From NCBI RefSeq assembly GCF_014192095.1, contig NZ_JACHXN010000014.1, positions 62,001 to 126,000 of the forward strand: 64,000 bases of DNA. The letters run 5' to 3'. This stretch comes from Phyllobacterium trifolii (GTDB lineage: Bacteria > Pseudomonadota > Alphaproteobacteria > Rhizobiales > Rhizobiaceae). Shown piece after piece: positions 17,758 to 25,939 of this stretch. A program made the position numbers and the translations under genes. A model generated the notes under the pieces. It made no database searches. It was not told the origin of the DNA and saw only the letters and a program-made list of their open reading frames with translations. Within the stretch, counting starts at the first letter, position 1; every line of letters starts with the position of its first letter.

Positions 17758-17945
17758 CGTCCGCTTCGCGCCAGAAAAGTCATCTCCTGCATTTGAAACT
17801 GGTTGCAAATTTTTGACGGGCTCTACGAGAAACCACAACCTGCACTAGTACATTATGCTGGTACGCAAGAGACATCCTATTATCATGAAACCACTGTTTT
17901 TATTATATAAATTGCTTTCAAATTGGTTCCCGCTGGGCTCACCAT
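17758..17945 (+). repeat. ~185-bp dispersed repeat, copy 1
   Basis: It aligns over its whole length with 20916-21096. Shared blocks in order are: CGTCCGC then GCGCCA, AGTCAT, the motif TGAAACTGGTTGCAAA at 17794-17809, a GTACAT...TGGTAC pair followed by CAAGAG, TGTTTTTA and TATAAATT, and a terminal block GGTTCCCGCTGGGCTCACCA. That last block looks like the T-arm and acceptor 3' end of a tRNA, the usual integration target of genomic islands. No complete tRNA can be folded here. Confidence 0.7.
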
Positions 17946-17973
17946 TCTAGCGGGCTCAGTGTTCGGCAGAATT

Positions 17974-17989
17974 TGAAACGAGTTGCAAA
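17974..17989 (+). repeat. diverged copy of the island motif
   Basis: TGAAACGAGTTGCAAA, two bases different from the main form, 180 bases after the motif in copy 1 of the large repeat and about 160 bases upstream of the Mrr gene. Confidence 0.6.
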
Positions 17990-18151
17990 CTATTAACGAG
18001 TAGTCAGAGTCCCTCTCGACATCGCAAACCCGGGGATGCATCAAAAAGGCGTCCAGATAAGGTTTACCGGCTGTCGCGCTTGCGTGCTGCAGAAAATGGA
18101 ATAGTAGAAAAAGGTTAGGCGCAAAGTAGCAGCCGGTTGAGGAACACGATC

Positions 18152-19114
18152 TTGGCGAAAATACCAGACTACCAAACATTGATGCTGCCCGTGCTGAAAG
18201 CAGCATCAGCGGGACAGATGACTGTCGCAAAAACGATTGAAAGATTGGCCTTAGAAATACCGTTAACCGAGGCGGAACTAGCAGCGCCTCTACCTAGCGG
18301 TCGGCAAACCATAATCGCTAATCGAATACACTGGGCAAAATTCTATATGTCGAAAGCGCGACTAATCGACATGGTAAGACGAGGAGTTTTCACCGCGTCT
18401 GATAGAGGAAGACAGTTGCTGGTTCGCAATCCTGATCGCATAGACAACGAAACATTGTCGGAATATCCGGAGTTCCGATTGTTCATGGTCGAAAGTCGGA
18501 GGCGACTTCGAAGCGACGAAGCGTTGGAGAATCCCGCTGCGAACCTTGATACGGTCTCATCAATGAGCACCGTCACGATTATGTCGCCTGATGACCGCAT
18601 TGAGAGCGCGTTACAGGAGATTGAAGCGGGCCTTAGAGACGATTTGCTTGATCGTTTGTTCTCTATCCAACCGCAAGCGGCGCGAGCAGCTTTCTTCGAA
18701 CGTCTCGTTGTGCAGCTTCTGATATCGATGGGCTATGGTGGAGGATTAGGAAAATCGACCGTTTTAGGTGGGCGTGGCGATGGTGGCGTTGACGGAGTGA
18801 TCCATTTGGATGCTCTGGGAATTGACCGGGTTTACGTGCAAGCAAAATGTTATGACCGCGAAAGCACGATTAGTCCTGCTCAAGTTCGTGAATTTGCCGG
18901 TTCGTTGGATGACAAAAAGACCACGAGAGGCGTATTCATCACGACCGCACAATTCTCACGGGCAGCCAGAGACTTTGTCGGCGGCATTCAAAAGCAAATA
19001 GTATTGATTGATGGCGATGAACTGACACGCTTTATGATCTCGTTTGGTGTCGGTGTGCGACTTCATCAGACAATCGAAATTAAGAAACTCGATGAAGATT
19101 TTTTCGAAATATGA
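18152..19114 (+). CDS. mrr: Mrr-family type IV restriction endonuclease
   Basis: A 320-residue protein. The TTG at 18152 is preceded by GAGGA and gives the N terminus MAKIPDYQTLMLPVLK, typical of the Mrr winged-helix domain (about residues 1-90). The C-terminal Mrr catalytic domain follows from about residue 180 (FFERLVVQLLISMGYGG). D214 lies in GDGGVDGV, and Q230-A-K232 replaces the ExK of ordinary nucleases, as is normal for Mrr. Mrr enzymes cut modified foreign DNA. A distinct restriction gene next to a complete type I system strengthens the view of a defence island. Confidence 0.9.
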   Translation: MAKIPDYQTLMLPVLKAASAGQMTVAKTIERLALEIPLTEAELAAPLPSGRQTIIANRIHWAKFYMSKARLIDMVRRGVFTASDRGRQLLVRNPDRIDNETLSEYPEFRLFMVESRRRLRSDEALENPAANLDTVSSMSTVTIMSPDDRIESALQEIEAGLRDDLLDRLFSIQPQAARAAFFERLVVQLLISMGYGGGLGKSTVLGGRGDGGVDGVIHLDALGIDRVYVQAKCYDRESTISPAQVREFAGSLDDKKTTRGVFITTAQFSRAARDFVGGIQKQIVLIDGDELTRFMISFGVGVRLHQTIEIKKLDEDFFEI

Positions 19115-19162
19115 AGTGCATCAAAAGGACTCTTGCCGGTCATACGCGTTCACGGTTGGCAT

Positions 19163-19552
19163 CTACGGCCCCGGTTCCCAGCACACCCCGGCAGGTGGGG
19201 CTACTAAAGAGGGCTCTCCTCCGTCTCCAATCACCGTTGTCCTCAATACGCCCCCTTTTTTGGGATCGCCGGAACGCTGAAGCAAAGTGATCTTCAAGCT
19301 TTCCTCATCGGTATCTGTCCCATGCGCGATCAGCCATATACCATCCTTAGTGATCTTAAGAACCTTGAATCCCCCACCGCCAAGGTCGTGGCTGTTGCCT
19401 TCTGCTGAGACAGTCCTTGCTTGATCATCGACCGTGACGCCAATTGGGAACTCTGAGTAGAAGCTGCATTGAAACTTCAGCAACTCCGCAGGTGCGGTAG
19501 TGGGGATTACTGCCAAGCTACTGGCCGCTATAAGGCGAAACCAATTGACCAC
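19163..19552 (-). CDS. small secreted protein, 129 aa
   Basis: The GTG start has an AAGGAG upstream. The N terminus is a signal peptide (VNWFRLIAASSLAVIPTTAPAEL). The mature part, about 105 residues, has two Cys (FQCSF and GVCWE) and a beta-rich pattern (FKVLKITKDGIWLIAHGTD). It is convergent with the Mrr gene. No family is recognised. It is one of three small exported proteins of the island. Confidence 0.6.
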   Translation of the reverse strand: MVNWFRLIAASSLAVIPTTAPAELLKFQCSFYSEFPIGVTVDDQARTVSAEGNSHDLGGGGFKVLKITKDGIWLIAHGTDTDEESLKITLLQRSGDPKKGGVLRTTVIGDGGEPSLVAPPAGVCWEPGP

Positions 19553-19621
19553 GAAACACTCCTTTCTAAGGATAATAAATTTCGCAAAGCGGGCGCCGGC
19601 ACAGGACTCCGGCCAGCGTGC

Positions 19622-20167
19622 TCACTTCTCAGGAGCATGGAAGGTCATCGCAGTATGACGCCACCCGGCAGGCTCGCTGCCAAGACCTCGCTTGCCAGTA
19701 GTAGGGTTATCGCGAAAGTCGTACATCTCGTCATTGTCATGATTAAGATAGACATAGCATCTCTCTCCTAGTTGAGTGATTCCATAGTTTCCACGTTGAA
19801 GAGCTCTGAAAAGTCCGAAGTCCACGAGAGCCTCCATATCGTCCTGGATCGATTTGTATTCACACCGGCGGATTCTTTCCCGAGCTGCTTTGCTTAAACC
19901 GTTGTAATTCAGACCGTGCGGAATAACAGTCACTTCGGCGCAGAATTTCGCTAAATCAGTAGCATTGAATACGCCGCTATTTTCCAAAGCTCTTTTAGCC
20001 GCCGTTATGAACTGTGCAGCAGTTCCATTCTGGATGATACGGCGGTGAGAACCAGCAGGTGCCTTGTTTTCGAAAGATTCCCACGCGCCGTACTTTGCGA
20101 GAAGATAGGTGTAGATCTTAACCCATCCATCGTCGAGCCCTCTTGCTCCGTCAAAGTTCGCTCCCAT
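19622..20167 (-). CDS. hypothetical protein with winged-helix-like C-terminus, 181 aa
   Basis: ATG at 20167 follows an ideal AGGAGG at 7 bases spacing; the longer frame from 20254 has none. The protein begins MGANFDGARGLDDGWVKIYTYLL. The C-terminal half (YKSIQDDMEALVDFGLFRALQRGNYGITQLGERCYVYL) resembles a winged-helix in which a wing follows the recognition helix. It could be a regulator or an uncharacterised island protein. It is transcribed divergently from the secreted protein at 20401. Function unknown. Confidence 0.55.
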   Translation of the reverse strand: MGANFDGARGLDDGWVKIYTYLLAKYGAWESFENKAPAGSHRRIIQNGTAAQFITAAKRALENSGVFNATDLAKFCAEVTVIPHGLNYNGLSKAARERIRRCEYKSIQDDMEALVDFGLFRALQRGNYGITQLGERCYVYLNHDNDEMYDFRDNPTTGKRGLGSEPAGWRHTAMTFHAPEK

Positions 20168-20400
20168 GACGCACCTCCTAAACCAGATGCATTTGATACT
20201 AGACAAGTTTCCTAAGTTTTCAAGGTCGTCGAGAAAAGTAACTTTCTGTGACAAATTGGAACGTAAAAAGCAAAAATATGGAGAAAGTCACGATTAATAA
20301 CTTTTGTGACCATATTGATAACTATAAGTGACCAGACATCATTACCTGCAATGGCGACAACATGAAAAACTCATTTTGGCCAGAAGTATTGGAGCGTAAG

Positions 20401-20829
20401 ATGAAAATGATCAGATCAATAATTACAAGCGTTGCTGCTGCTACCATCTTTATTCCTATTTGGGGAACCTTCGTCTGGGCCTCCCCCGACGTGGCCACCT
20501 TGTCGGCGGTCAGCCAGTGTACGACAGACGGAACAGGCGGCGACGGCGTACGTCACGCATGCGACTCCGAAGTTCAGACGGTGACGTCCCCTGATGGCTA
20601 CGTCCTTGCTCAGAACAGCCTCTCCGGCGGCCTGACGAGTGGCAACGGCTCGGAACAGGAGTGCCATGTAAGTTGGACGAATTTTGTTGAAGTCATCCCT
20701 AACGTCACGCAACCCAAGACGCTGAAAGTCCGTGCACACTCGCGCTCGCCGAAGGGGCATTGGTCTGGACGTGGCTGGGCAATTTGCAAGTACACAGTTA
20801 TCCTTGCGCCACTGCCACATACTAACTGA
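20401..20829 (+). CDS. small secreted protein, 142 aa
   Basis: ATG 20401 (GGAGCG upstream) opens a clear signal peptide, MKMIRSIITSVAAATIFIPIWG, ending near FVWASPD. The mature region has four cysteines (QCTTD, HACDS, QECHV, AICKY) that could make two disulfides, and is otherwise polar and beta-like. It is followed by a terminator-type hairpin. No family is recognised. An upstream in-frame ATG at 20362 would spoil the signal peptide. Confidence 0.6.
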   Translation: MKMIRSIITSVAAATIFIPIWGTFVWASPDVATLSAVSQCTTDGTGGDGVRHACDSEVQTVTSPDGYVLAQNSLSGGLTSGNGSEQECHVSWTNFVEVIPNVTQPKTLKVRAHSRSPKGHWSGRGWAICKYTVILAPLPHTN

Positions 20830-20843
20830 GCCGGTTTTCGACT

Positions 20844-20878
20844 AACGGGGGCGGTCGTTCTGGCCGCCCTTTCCCGTT
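20844..20878 (+). terminator. intrinsic-terminator-like hairpin
   Basis: AACGGG-GGCGG pairs with CCGCC-(CTTT)-CCCGTT around a loop TCGTTCTGG, 15 bases after the stop of the secreted-protein gene. The T run is short and lies within the stem, so it may be Rho-assisted. Confidence 0.5.
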
Positions 20879-20915
20879 GATCCAGTGCTAATGACGGTAT
20901 GACAGGGCTCTGGCG

Positions 20916-21096
20916 CGTCCGCCTTGCGCCAAAGCAGTCATCACCCGCATATGAAACCGGTTGCAAATTTTAGAGACGTAGTAACGCCGCCACCGTGGTA
21001 CATATCAATGGTACACAAGAGCAACAAAATATTGAAGAAGCGGTTGTTTTTACTACATAAATTTCGCTGTAGTTAGTCCCCGCTTGGCTCCACCAT
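20916..21096 (+). repeat. ~185-bp dispersed repeat, copy 2
   Basis: The diverged partner of 17758-17945 in direct orientation. It contains TGAAACCGGTTGCAAA (20952-20967), GTACAT...TGGTACACAAGAG, TTTTTACTACATAAATTTCG, and ends in CCCGCTTGGCTCCACCAT, like a tRNA acceptor 3' end. The two copies enclose the Mrr gene and three small genes. Nothing recognisable is seen from here to 21,204. Confidence 0.7.
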
Positions 21097-21204
21097 AACC
21101 TTTTCAGTCACTTACAGAATTGCATATCCCTTTGAATCTCCAACGCGCTGTTAAAAAACCGGCATCTGGGGAAACACAGGGGAAACGCCAGGCGACCTCA
21201 GTGC

Positions 21205-21597
21205 CTACCTGCGAACCGTGGACCGCCTTAGAAAGTGTACTACTCGACGTCGAGCTCCGCTCTTAGATTTCAATTCCTTCGAAAGACTAATGATCTCGGG
21301 ATGATCAGCGACGAAATCCCGCAGGTCTCTCGGTGAAACGCACCTCTGACAGGACTTCTTGCTTTCTGCCCAAAGGCGGAACGATGTCGGGCTCGATCCC
21401 GCAATTCCTGCGAAATGTCGTTCAAGTGATCCGCGACCATCTCGACCGCCGGCAGAATGGTTTCCAGGCGCGCCGCTAGACGACGCGCAATCCAAGCAGC
21501 AGGCGCGAAGGGCTTTGCTCAGTTCGTTTTTCTTGAGTCGAATCTTCTTCTTGTAACGATCTTCGACTCTATCCAACGCTTCGTTCAGCGCCTTCAT
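21205..21597 (-). pseudogene. probable frameshifted small gene
   Basis: From ATG 21597 the frame reads as helical protein (MKALNEALDRVEDRYKKKIR and on). It then turns into low-quality sequence (CASSSGAPGNHSAGGRDGRG), while the neighbouring frame of the same strand reads sensibly (AAWIARRLAARLETILPAVE, then MVADHLNDISQELR). Protein-like sequence returns in the first frame (SPRDLRDFVADHPEIISLSKEL). Two compensating frameshifts would explain this. It lies at the right edge of the island, next to the last repeat. I do not recognise a parent family. Confidence 0.35.
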
Positions 21598-21625
21598 ATA
21601 CGCCTGCTTCTGGTTTTCGTCCGTG

Positions 21626-22396
21626 TTACTGCACGAGCGCGGCCCTTTCAATTACCGCGGCGACATCCTCCGCATGGACTACGAGGGAGGCATGGCTGCC
21701 TGCGACTTCCGTCGTGTGAGCATGCATTCTGGCTGCAAACATTTTCTGGGTCTCCGCCGCGATTACCTTGTCCTTCGTGCTGATCACGTAGAACGTCGGC
21801 TTGTCGTGCCAGGCTGCCGTATCGATAGGAGCCTCGAACGCTGTGTGGTTCAACGGGAGCTGATGGTTTGCCAAGGATACGGCGATCTCCGAAGGAAGGT
21901 CAGCCGCGACTGCCGAAGGAAATACTTTGGGATCGATGTAGAGGTCGCCCTTTTCGTCGGGATGAATAGCCGCGCCGCCTTCGGTTGCCGGACCGCTCGT
22001 GGCTAACATCGCCAAGGATTGTCCAACGTCGGGCGCGAATGCGGAGACGTAGACTAGGGCCGAGACTTTGGGATCGTCACCTGCTTGCGTGATGACGACG
22101 CCGCCCCAGGAGTGGCCAACGAGAACGGTCTTGCCGTTCTGTTTCGCAAGCGCCTGTTTGGTTGCGTCGACATCCGCTGCGAGGGAGGTGAGCGGGTTTT
22201 CGACGAGCGTTACGTTGTAGCCCTTTTTCGTGAGAATATCGGCAACCGGCTTCCAGCTCGTCTGGTCGACGAATGCGCCATGGACGAGCACGATATTATG
22301 TGCCGCCCCCTTGGGCAATTGAGCCGATTTGGCGGGGGCGGCAAATGTTACTCCGGCCATGAGGATGGTGGCGACTGAGAGTAGAAGATTTCGCAT
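21626..22396 (-). CDS. exported alpha/beta hydrolase
   Basis: A 256-residue protein with a signal peptide (MRNLLLSVATILMAGVTFAAPAKSAQ). The hydrolase core has HGAF as oxyanion segment, the nucleophile elbow GHSWGG, an acidic residue in STKDK and a late His in GSHASL, all in catalytic-triad order. It belongs to the small alpha/beta hydrolases that act on esters or related small molecules; the substrate is unknown. It is divergent from the AraC-type gene, which probably controls it. Confidence 0.85.
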   Translation of the reverse strand: MRNLLLSVATILMAGVTFAAPAKSAQLPKGAAHNIVLVHGAFVDQTSWKPVADILTKKGYNVTLVENPLTSLAADVDATKQALAKQNGKTVLVGHSWGGVVITQAGDDPKVSALVYVSAFAPDVGQSLAMLATSGPATEGGAAIHPDEKGDLYIDPKVFPSAVAADLPSEIAVSLANHQLPLNHTAFEAPIDTAAWHDKPTFYVISTKDKVIAAETQKMFAARMHAHTTEVAGSHASLVVHAEDVAAVIERAALVQ

Positions 22397-22578
22397 TCAT
22401 TGCTCCTGTAAAGATGATGGACGACGCGGGTCCGGGGGAAGGGCAGGCGCCGGCAAGGTCGAGGTTTTTCCATCTGCCGTTTGCAAAAATGGTTTGCCGC
22501 GGCCTATTGGCTCGCCTTTAGATGAAATAGGTCATGGAGTTCTCGGACGTTAGGCCCCGATCGTCCGAATATTGTGTC

Positions 22579-22592
22579 CGAACGTCCGTTCG
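22579..22592. promoter_or_regulatory. palindromic operator candidate in the hydrolase/AraC divergent promoter
   Basis: CGAACGTCCGTTCG, two 6-base arms around TC, lies 12 bases before the AraC-type start. A second pair, CGGACG (22544) and CGTCCG (22562), uses the same half-site. The spacing suits autoregulation and control of the divergent hydrolase gene. Confidence 0.5.
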
Positions 22593-22604
22593 TGTAATGT
22601 CGGG

Positions 22605-23615
22605 ATGATGGACATCCTCGCCCAAGTGCTCGATCGCGTCCGCCTTAGCGGGTCTCTGCTCTTCCACTTCGAGCTCGGCCATCCATGGAACCTGGCATTA
22701 CCAGCGCGCCCCTACGCCCTTTTCCATTATCTCAGTCGTGGCTCAGCTACCCTCGCGCTTGAACAGGGGCGAGAGCTCCGCTTGACCGAGGGCGACTTTG
22801 TTGTAGTGACACGCGGCGAGCCCCATGTGATTTATTCAGACCGCCGGACGAAGCCGCTACCGGTTCTGGACCTCGATAGATTGGCCGGACGTCTTGGCGT
22901 CGTTCGTCACGGAGGCAGCGCGCAGCCGCTCTCGACGATGATCTGTGGCAATTTCACTGTGGCGCGGCCCTCCCGCGGTAGCGTGTTGGAATTACTTCCG
23001 CCCGTGCTTCTCCTGAAACCCATGGCGGACGGTGGATGGCTCGAGGCGATTCTACAACGCATGGTGAGCGAGGCGGCGCTTGAGCGTCCCGGCCAAGGCG
23101 TCGCGCTCTCACGACTGACAGAAGTACTCTTCGTCGAGGTGTTGCGGAGCTGGATCAAATCTCTCGGTCCAGGAGAAGGCGGGTGGTTGGGAGCGATGGC
23201 GGACCCGCACATAGGACCAGCCCTTCAGTTGATTCACGATCGCCCGGATCGGCCCTGGACCCTTGGCGACCTCGGACACAGCGTGGGGCTTGGTCGTTCG
23301 GCGTTTTCGGCTCGCTTCACCAAGCTTGTTGGCGAGTCCATGTACCGTTATTTGATCGCACGCCGAATGTCGGAGGCTGCGTTTCTACTCGAAACAAGTG
23401 ACGAGGGGATTGCACGGATTGCGACCCGTGTCGGCTACGAGACCGCGACTGCGTTTTCCAAGCTCTTTCATCGACATCATGGCCTATCGCCTGGCCGTTA
23501 CAGAGCAGTTCTCCGGTCTGACGGTGGCCGAAGGCAAGGGATGTACTCGAAGGAGAACTCCCCGATTGACCTCAGCCAAGCTAATATCCATGAAGTTTTG
23601 CCATCATCGGCGTAA
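22605..23615 (+). CDS. AraC-family transcriptional regulator
   Basis: From ATG 22605 the product has 336 residues. The N-terminal cupin-type domain (ALFHYLSRGSATLALEQGRE, with FVVVTRGEPHVIY) is of the AraC_binding_2/cupin_6 type. A linker and the two helix-turn-helix AraC domain follow (WTLGDLGHSVGLGRSAFSARF and IARIATRVGYETATAFSKLF). It is divergent from the exported hydrolase. The last 35 residues after the AraC domain are not conserved-looking. The ligand is unknown. Confidence 0.9.
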   Translation: MMDILAQVLDRVRLSGSLLFHFELGHPWNLALPARPYALFHYLSRGSATLALEQGRELRLTEGDFVVVTRGEPHVIYSDRRTKPLPVLDLDRLAGRLGVVRHGGSAQPLSTMICGNFTVARPSRGSVLELLPPVLLLKPMADGGWLEAILQRMVSEAALERPGQGVALSRLTEVLFVEVLRSWIKSLGPGEGGWLGAMADPHIGPALQLIHDRPDRPWTLGDLGHSVGLGRSAFSARFTKLVGESMYRYLIARRMSEAAFLLETSDEGIARIATRVGYETATAFSKLFHRHHGLSPGRYRAVLRSDGGRRQGMYSKENSPIDLSQANIHEVLPSSA

Positions 23616-23820
23616 AGTCGAATAGTGCCCGTATTGATCAATGTGCTGGCAACCGTCGCAGGGCTGGCGATCAAGAAGACTGCCTCCACGTACGCCTTGG
23701 CCGCCCCCGCCCTGCATGAGACCGTTATTGACCAGCGTGGAGCCGTCGGCGACCTGCGCGCCAATTCCTCCTTACGGGCAGTTGCCCAATTGTCGTCACA
23801 ACGCCAGGCGAGCCTTGGGT

Positions 23821-23952
23821 ATGGCTCTCGGAATAGCTCTTGGTATTGGCATCGGCGCAATGCTTGGAAATGCGATGTTTGACAGCATCTCGATGGGGAT
23901 TGTTGTCGGCACCGCAATAGGTGCCGCGGTGGGGCACACGGTGTCCAGATGA
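23821..23952 (+). CDS. tiny glycine-zipper membrane protein, 43 aa
   Basis: MALGIALGIGIGAMLGNAMF followed by DSISMGIVVGTAIGAAVGH. Two hydrophobic Gly-xxx-Gly stretches are typical of glycine-zipper membrane peptides. The frame is open upstream but low in quality there, so I start at ATG 23821 with a weak AGGCGAG upstream. It could be the remaining 3' part of a longer gene. No partner gene is visible. Confidence 0.4.
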   Translation: MALGIALGIGIGAMLGNAMFDSISMGIVVGTAIGAAVGHTVSR

Positions 23953-24054
23953 TCACATACGGCTCACGACGATCTGATTCGTAACACGCAATATCGAACC
24001 CATGTCTATTAAGGCGCACAATTGTGCCGAAGAACATCGTGGAGGAGAAATGCG

Positions 24055-24210
24055 ATGTCGATCAAAACCATATTTGTACTGGCCGTGATGGCATTTTCAA
24101 GCTCGACGCTTGCGGGATGTCTGGACAGCAGCGGCGCCGCTCAGTGGCAATCCTATCATCCCGATTGGACAGGCTCAAACGGCGTAAGCTCGGGCCACAG
24201 CAAGCACTGA
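24055..24210 (+). CDS. small lipoprotein, 51 aa
   Basis: The ATG is preceded by GGAGGAG. The product is a short lipoprotein: signal MSIKTIFVLAVMAFSSSTLAGC with lipobox LAGC (Cys 22), then about 30 polar residues ending in a His/Ser-rich tail. It is likely lipidated and anchored in a membrane. No function can be given. Confidence 0.6.
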   Translation: MSIKTIFVLAVMAFSSSTLAGCLDSSGAAQWQSYHPDWTGSNGVSSGHSKH

Positions 24211-24286
24211 CCGGCCAAATCATGCAGGCCGCCAACTGCCATACTGAGACAGTGCTGCCTGGTTGCAGGGTGGGTGGGACATTGCC

Positions 24287-24562
24287 CTACCCAGCCTGGG
24301 CGAACCGCGCTCTTGAACGCTCGTGTGCCTTCTCGGCCTCGACCGTGCGGTCACGTGCCGGCGCTTGCGTATTGAGGGAGGTCAGCAGCCGGTGTGCCGC
24401 ATCCGAAACTTCCTTGACGGCGCGATCGAAAGCTTCGGCGTTAGCTTGCGAAGGTTTGTTGAAACCAGACAGCTTGCGCACGAATTGCAAAGCGGAAGCG
24501 TCGATCTCATCCTTGGTTGCAGGCGGGTCGAAGTTAAACAGTGTTTTTATATTGCGGCACAT
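24287..24562 (-). CDS. DUF2277 family protein
   Basis: A 91-residue protein beginning MCRNIKTLFNFDPPATKDEI and continuing FVRKLSGFNKPSQAN, the hallmark of the DUF2277 family. Members are about 90 residues long and occur as single genes in many bacteria. The biochemical role is unknown. The gene is complete and on its own, opposite to the lipoprotein gene. Confidence 0.85.
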   Translation of the reverse strand: MCRNIKTLFNFDPPATKDEIDASALQFVRKLSGFNKPSQANAEAFDRAVKEVSDAAHRLLTSLNTQAPARDRTVEAEKAHERSRARFAQAG

Positions 24563-24777
24563 AATGGTCTCCTCAATGTCGATTACTGCGACGTGGCAAG
24601 GCCACTGATGTCGTTCCTCCTGTCCGCTGGTCGAGTCTTACTCCATCATATCGGCGGCCAATGAGTTAAATCCTTCGGTAGTACGATCAGGCTCATTCCT
24701 CAGGAGCCCCTAACTAATTGGTAGTACTTTTCCAATTTTATCACGACAGGACGGGTAAAGAGATATAATATGTAAAT

Positions 24778-25560
24778 GTGGCATTTGCATTCAAACTCTG
24801 CAGAGACGGGGAGAATGGGGGAGCAGTGTCCAATAATTATGAAACAAAACGCCGTCGGGTGCGTCAAGTTCCTGCCGTTATCATCATAGATCAACACACG
24901 CTTGCACGGACGACTATCGTAAGACTCCTTGCGCACGAACTTGCGGGCTGGGATTTTATCGACATGATGGGCATCGAGAACCTCGATAGCGCCATTGGTA
25001 TGGATGTGCGTCTGGTTGCACTGGATGTGGCGGGAAGAAACGTCGAAAGCTCCAGCTTGCACAATGACCTTGCGGCAATATCCGAGCTCTTTCCCGAAGC
25101 TGCGATCGCACTTTTGTCCAGCACGGACGATTCGGCGATGGCCTCACATGCGCTGGCGATGGGAGTTCGCGGGTATTTCACGACGACGCTGCCCATTGAA
25201 ATAGCGATTGCCGGGATACGGCTGGTTCTTGCAGGCGGCATATTTTGTCCAAATCCGCTCGGCACGTTTGCTACCGAGATGCCAAAGAGCGACAGACCTC
25301 CCCGCGAGAACCGGACAAACGGTAATGGACATGCGCGTTACTTAAGCGTTGCGGACTTTACGCCCCGCGAGGCGGACGTCCTTGCGGAGTTGCAGCGTGG
25401 TCACCCGAACAAGGTGATTGCGGGAAAGCTCAATCTGTCGGGCAACACCGTGAAGATGCATCTGCAGCACATCATGCGCAAACTCAACGTTCAGAACCGG
25501 ACTGAGGTGGTCGCGCGGTTAGGTCAGGCGCCATCCACGGATCATGAGTATACCGCTTAG
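24778..25560 (+). CDS. LuxR/NarL-type transcriptional regulator
   Basis: A 260-residue protein (from GTG 24778; GTG 24826 is an alternative). Residues about 30-150 form a receiver-like domain: VIIIDQHTLARTTIVRLL, a central Asp in VALDVAG, LLSSTDD and MGVRGYFTT. It lacks the usual acidic pair, having DQ instead of DD, so phosphorylation is doubtful. The C terminus is a full LuxR helix-turn-helix (FTPREADVLAELQRG, then VIAGKLNLSGNTVKMHLQHI). It lies next to the type I secretion genes and may control the exoprotein cluster. It overlaps the convergent transposase orfA by 4 bases. Confidence 0.8.
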   Translation: MAFAFKLCRDGENGGAVSNNYETKRRRVRQVPAVIIIDQHTLARTTIVRLLAHELAGWDFIDMMGIENLDSAIGMDVRLVALDVAGRNVESSSLHNDLAAISELFPEAAIALLSSTDDSAMASHALAMGVRGYFTTTLPIEIAIAGIRLVLAGGIFCPNPLGTFATEMPKSDRPPRENRTNGNGHARYLSVADFTPREADVLAELQRGHPNKVIAGKLNLSGNTVKMHLQHIMRKLNVQNRTEVVARLGQAPSTDHEYTA

Positions 25561-25838
25561 GCATTTCCCCTCGATGGAGTATTGGCAAGCATCTCACTGA
25601 GTGTCGCTGCCGCCAGCATGGCTTCGGCCAGCAGCTTTTTGAGCTTTTGGTTCTCGTCTTCCAGGGCCTTGAGCCTCTTCACGTCAAAGCCGGCATTTCT
25701 GAGTTGCAAGGATTGCCACCGGTAGAACGTCGGCTCGCTGATGCCATGTTCGCGGCATAACTGCGCCACGCTCATTCCGCTGCGATGTGCCTTGAGAATG
25801 TCCATAACCTCATCGTCATTGAATTTTCTTTTGCTCAT
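25557..25838 (-). mobile_element. orphan IS3-family transposase OrfA
   Basis: ATG 25838 opens a 93-residue OrfA: helix-turn-helix MSVAQLCREHGISEPTFYRW, then the leucine-zipper coiled coil KRLKALEDENQKLKKLLAEAML. The usual orfB with the DDE domain is absent on either side, and no terminal inverted repeats are seen. The C terminus ends in NTPSRGNA instead of running into a frameshift region. It is a remnant of an insertion sequence, or possibly retained for DNA binding. Confidence 0.75.
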
Positions 25839-25939
25839 CGCATCGTCTCCCTCCGACTGCATAAGTTCACACCTAGACGCGCGGAGCTTGATGGAATGCC
25901 GGACTGGTTTCGTCGACCATCGACTGATCAAATTCCTGC

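Noticed and set aside
17920-17945. tRNA gene
   Set aside because: Only a T-arm/acceptor-like 3' end is present; no D-arm or anticodon arm can be folded upstream. The same holds at 21,075-21,096.
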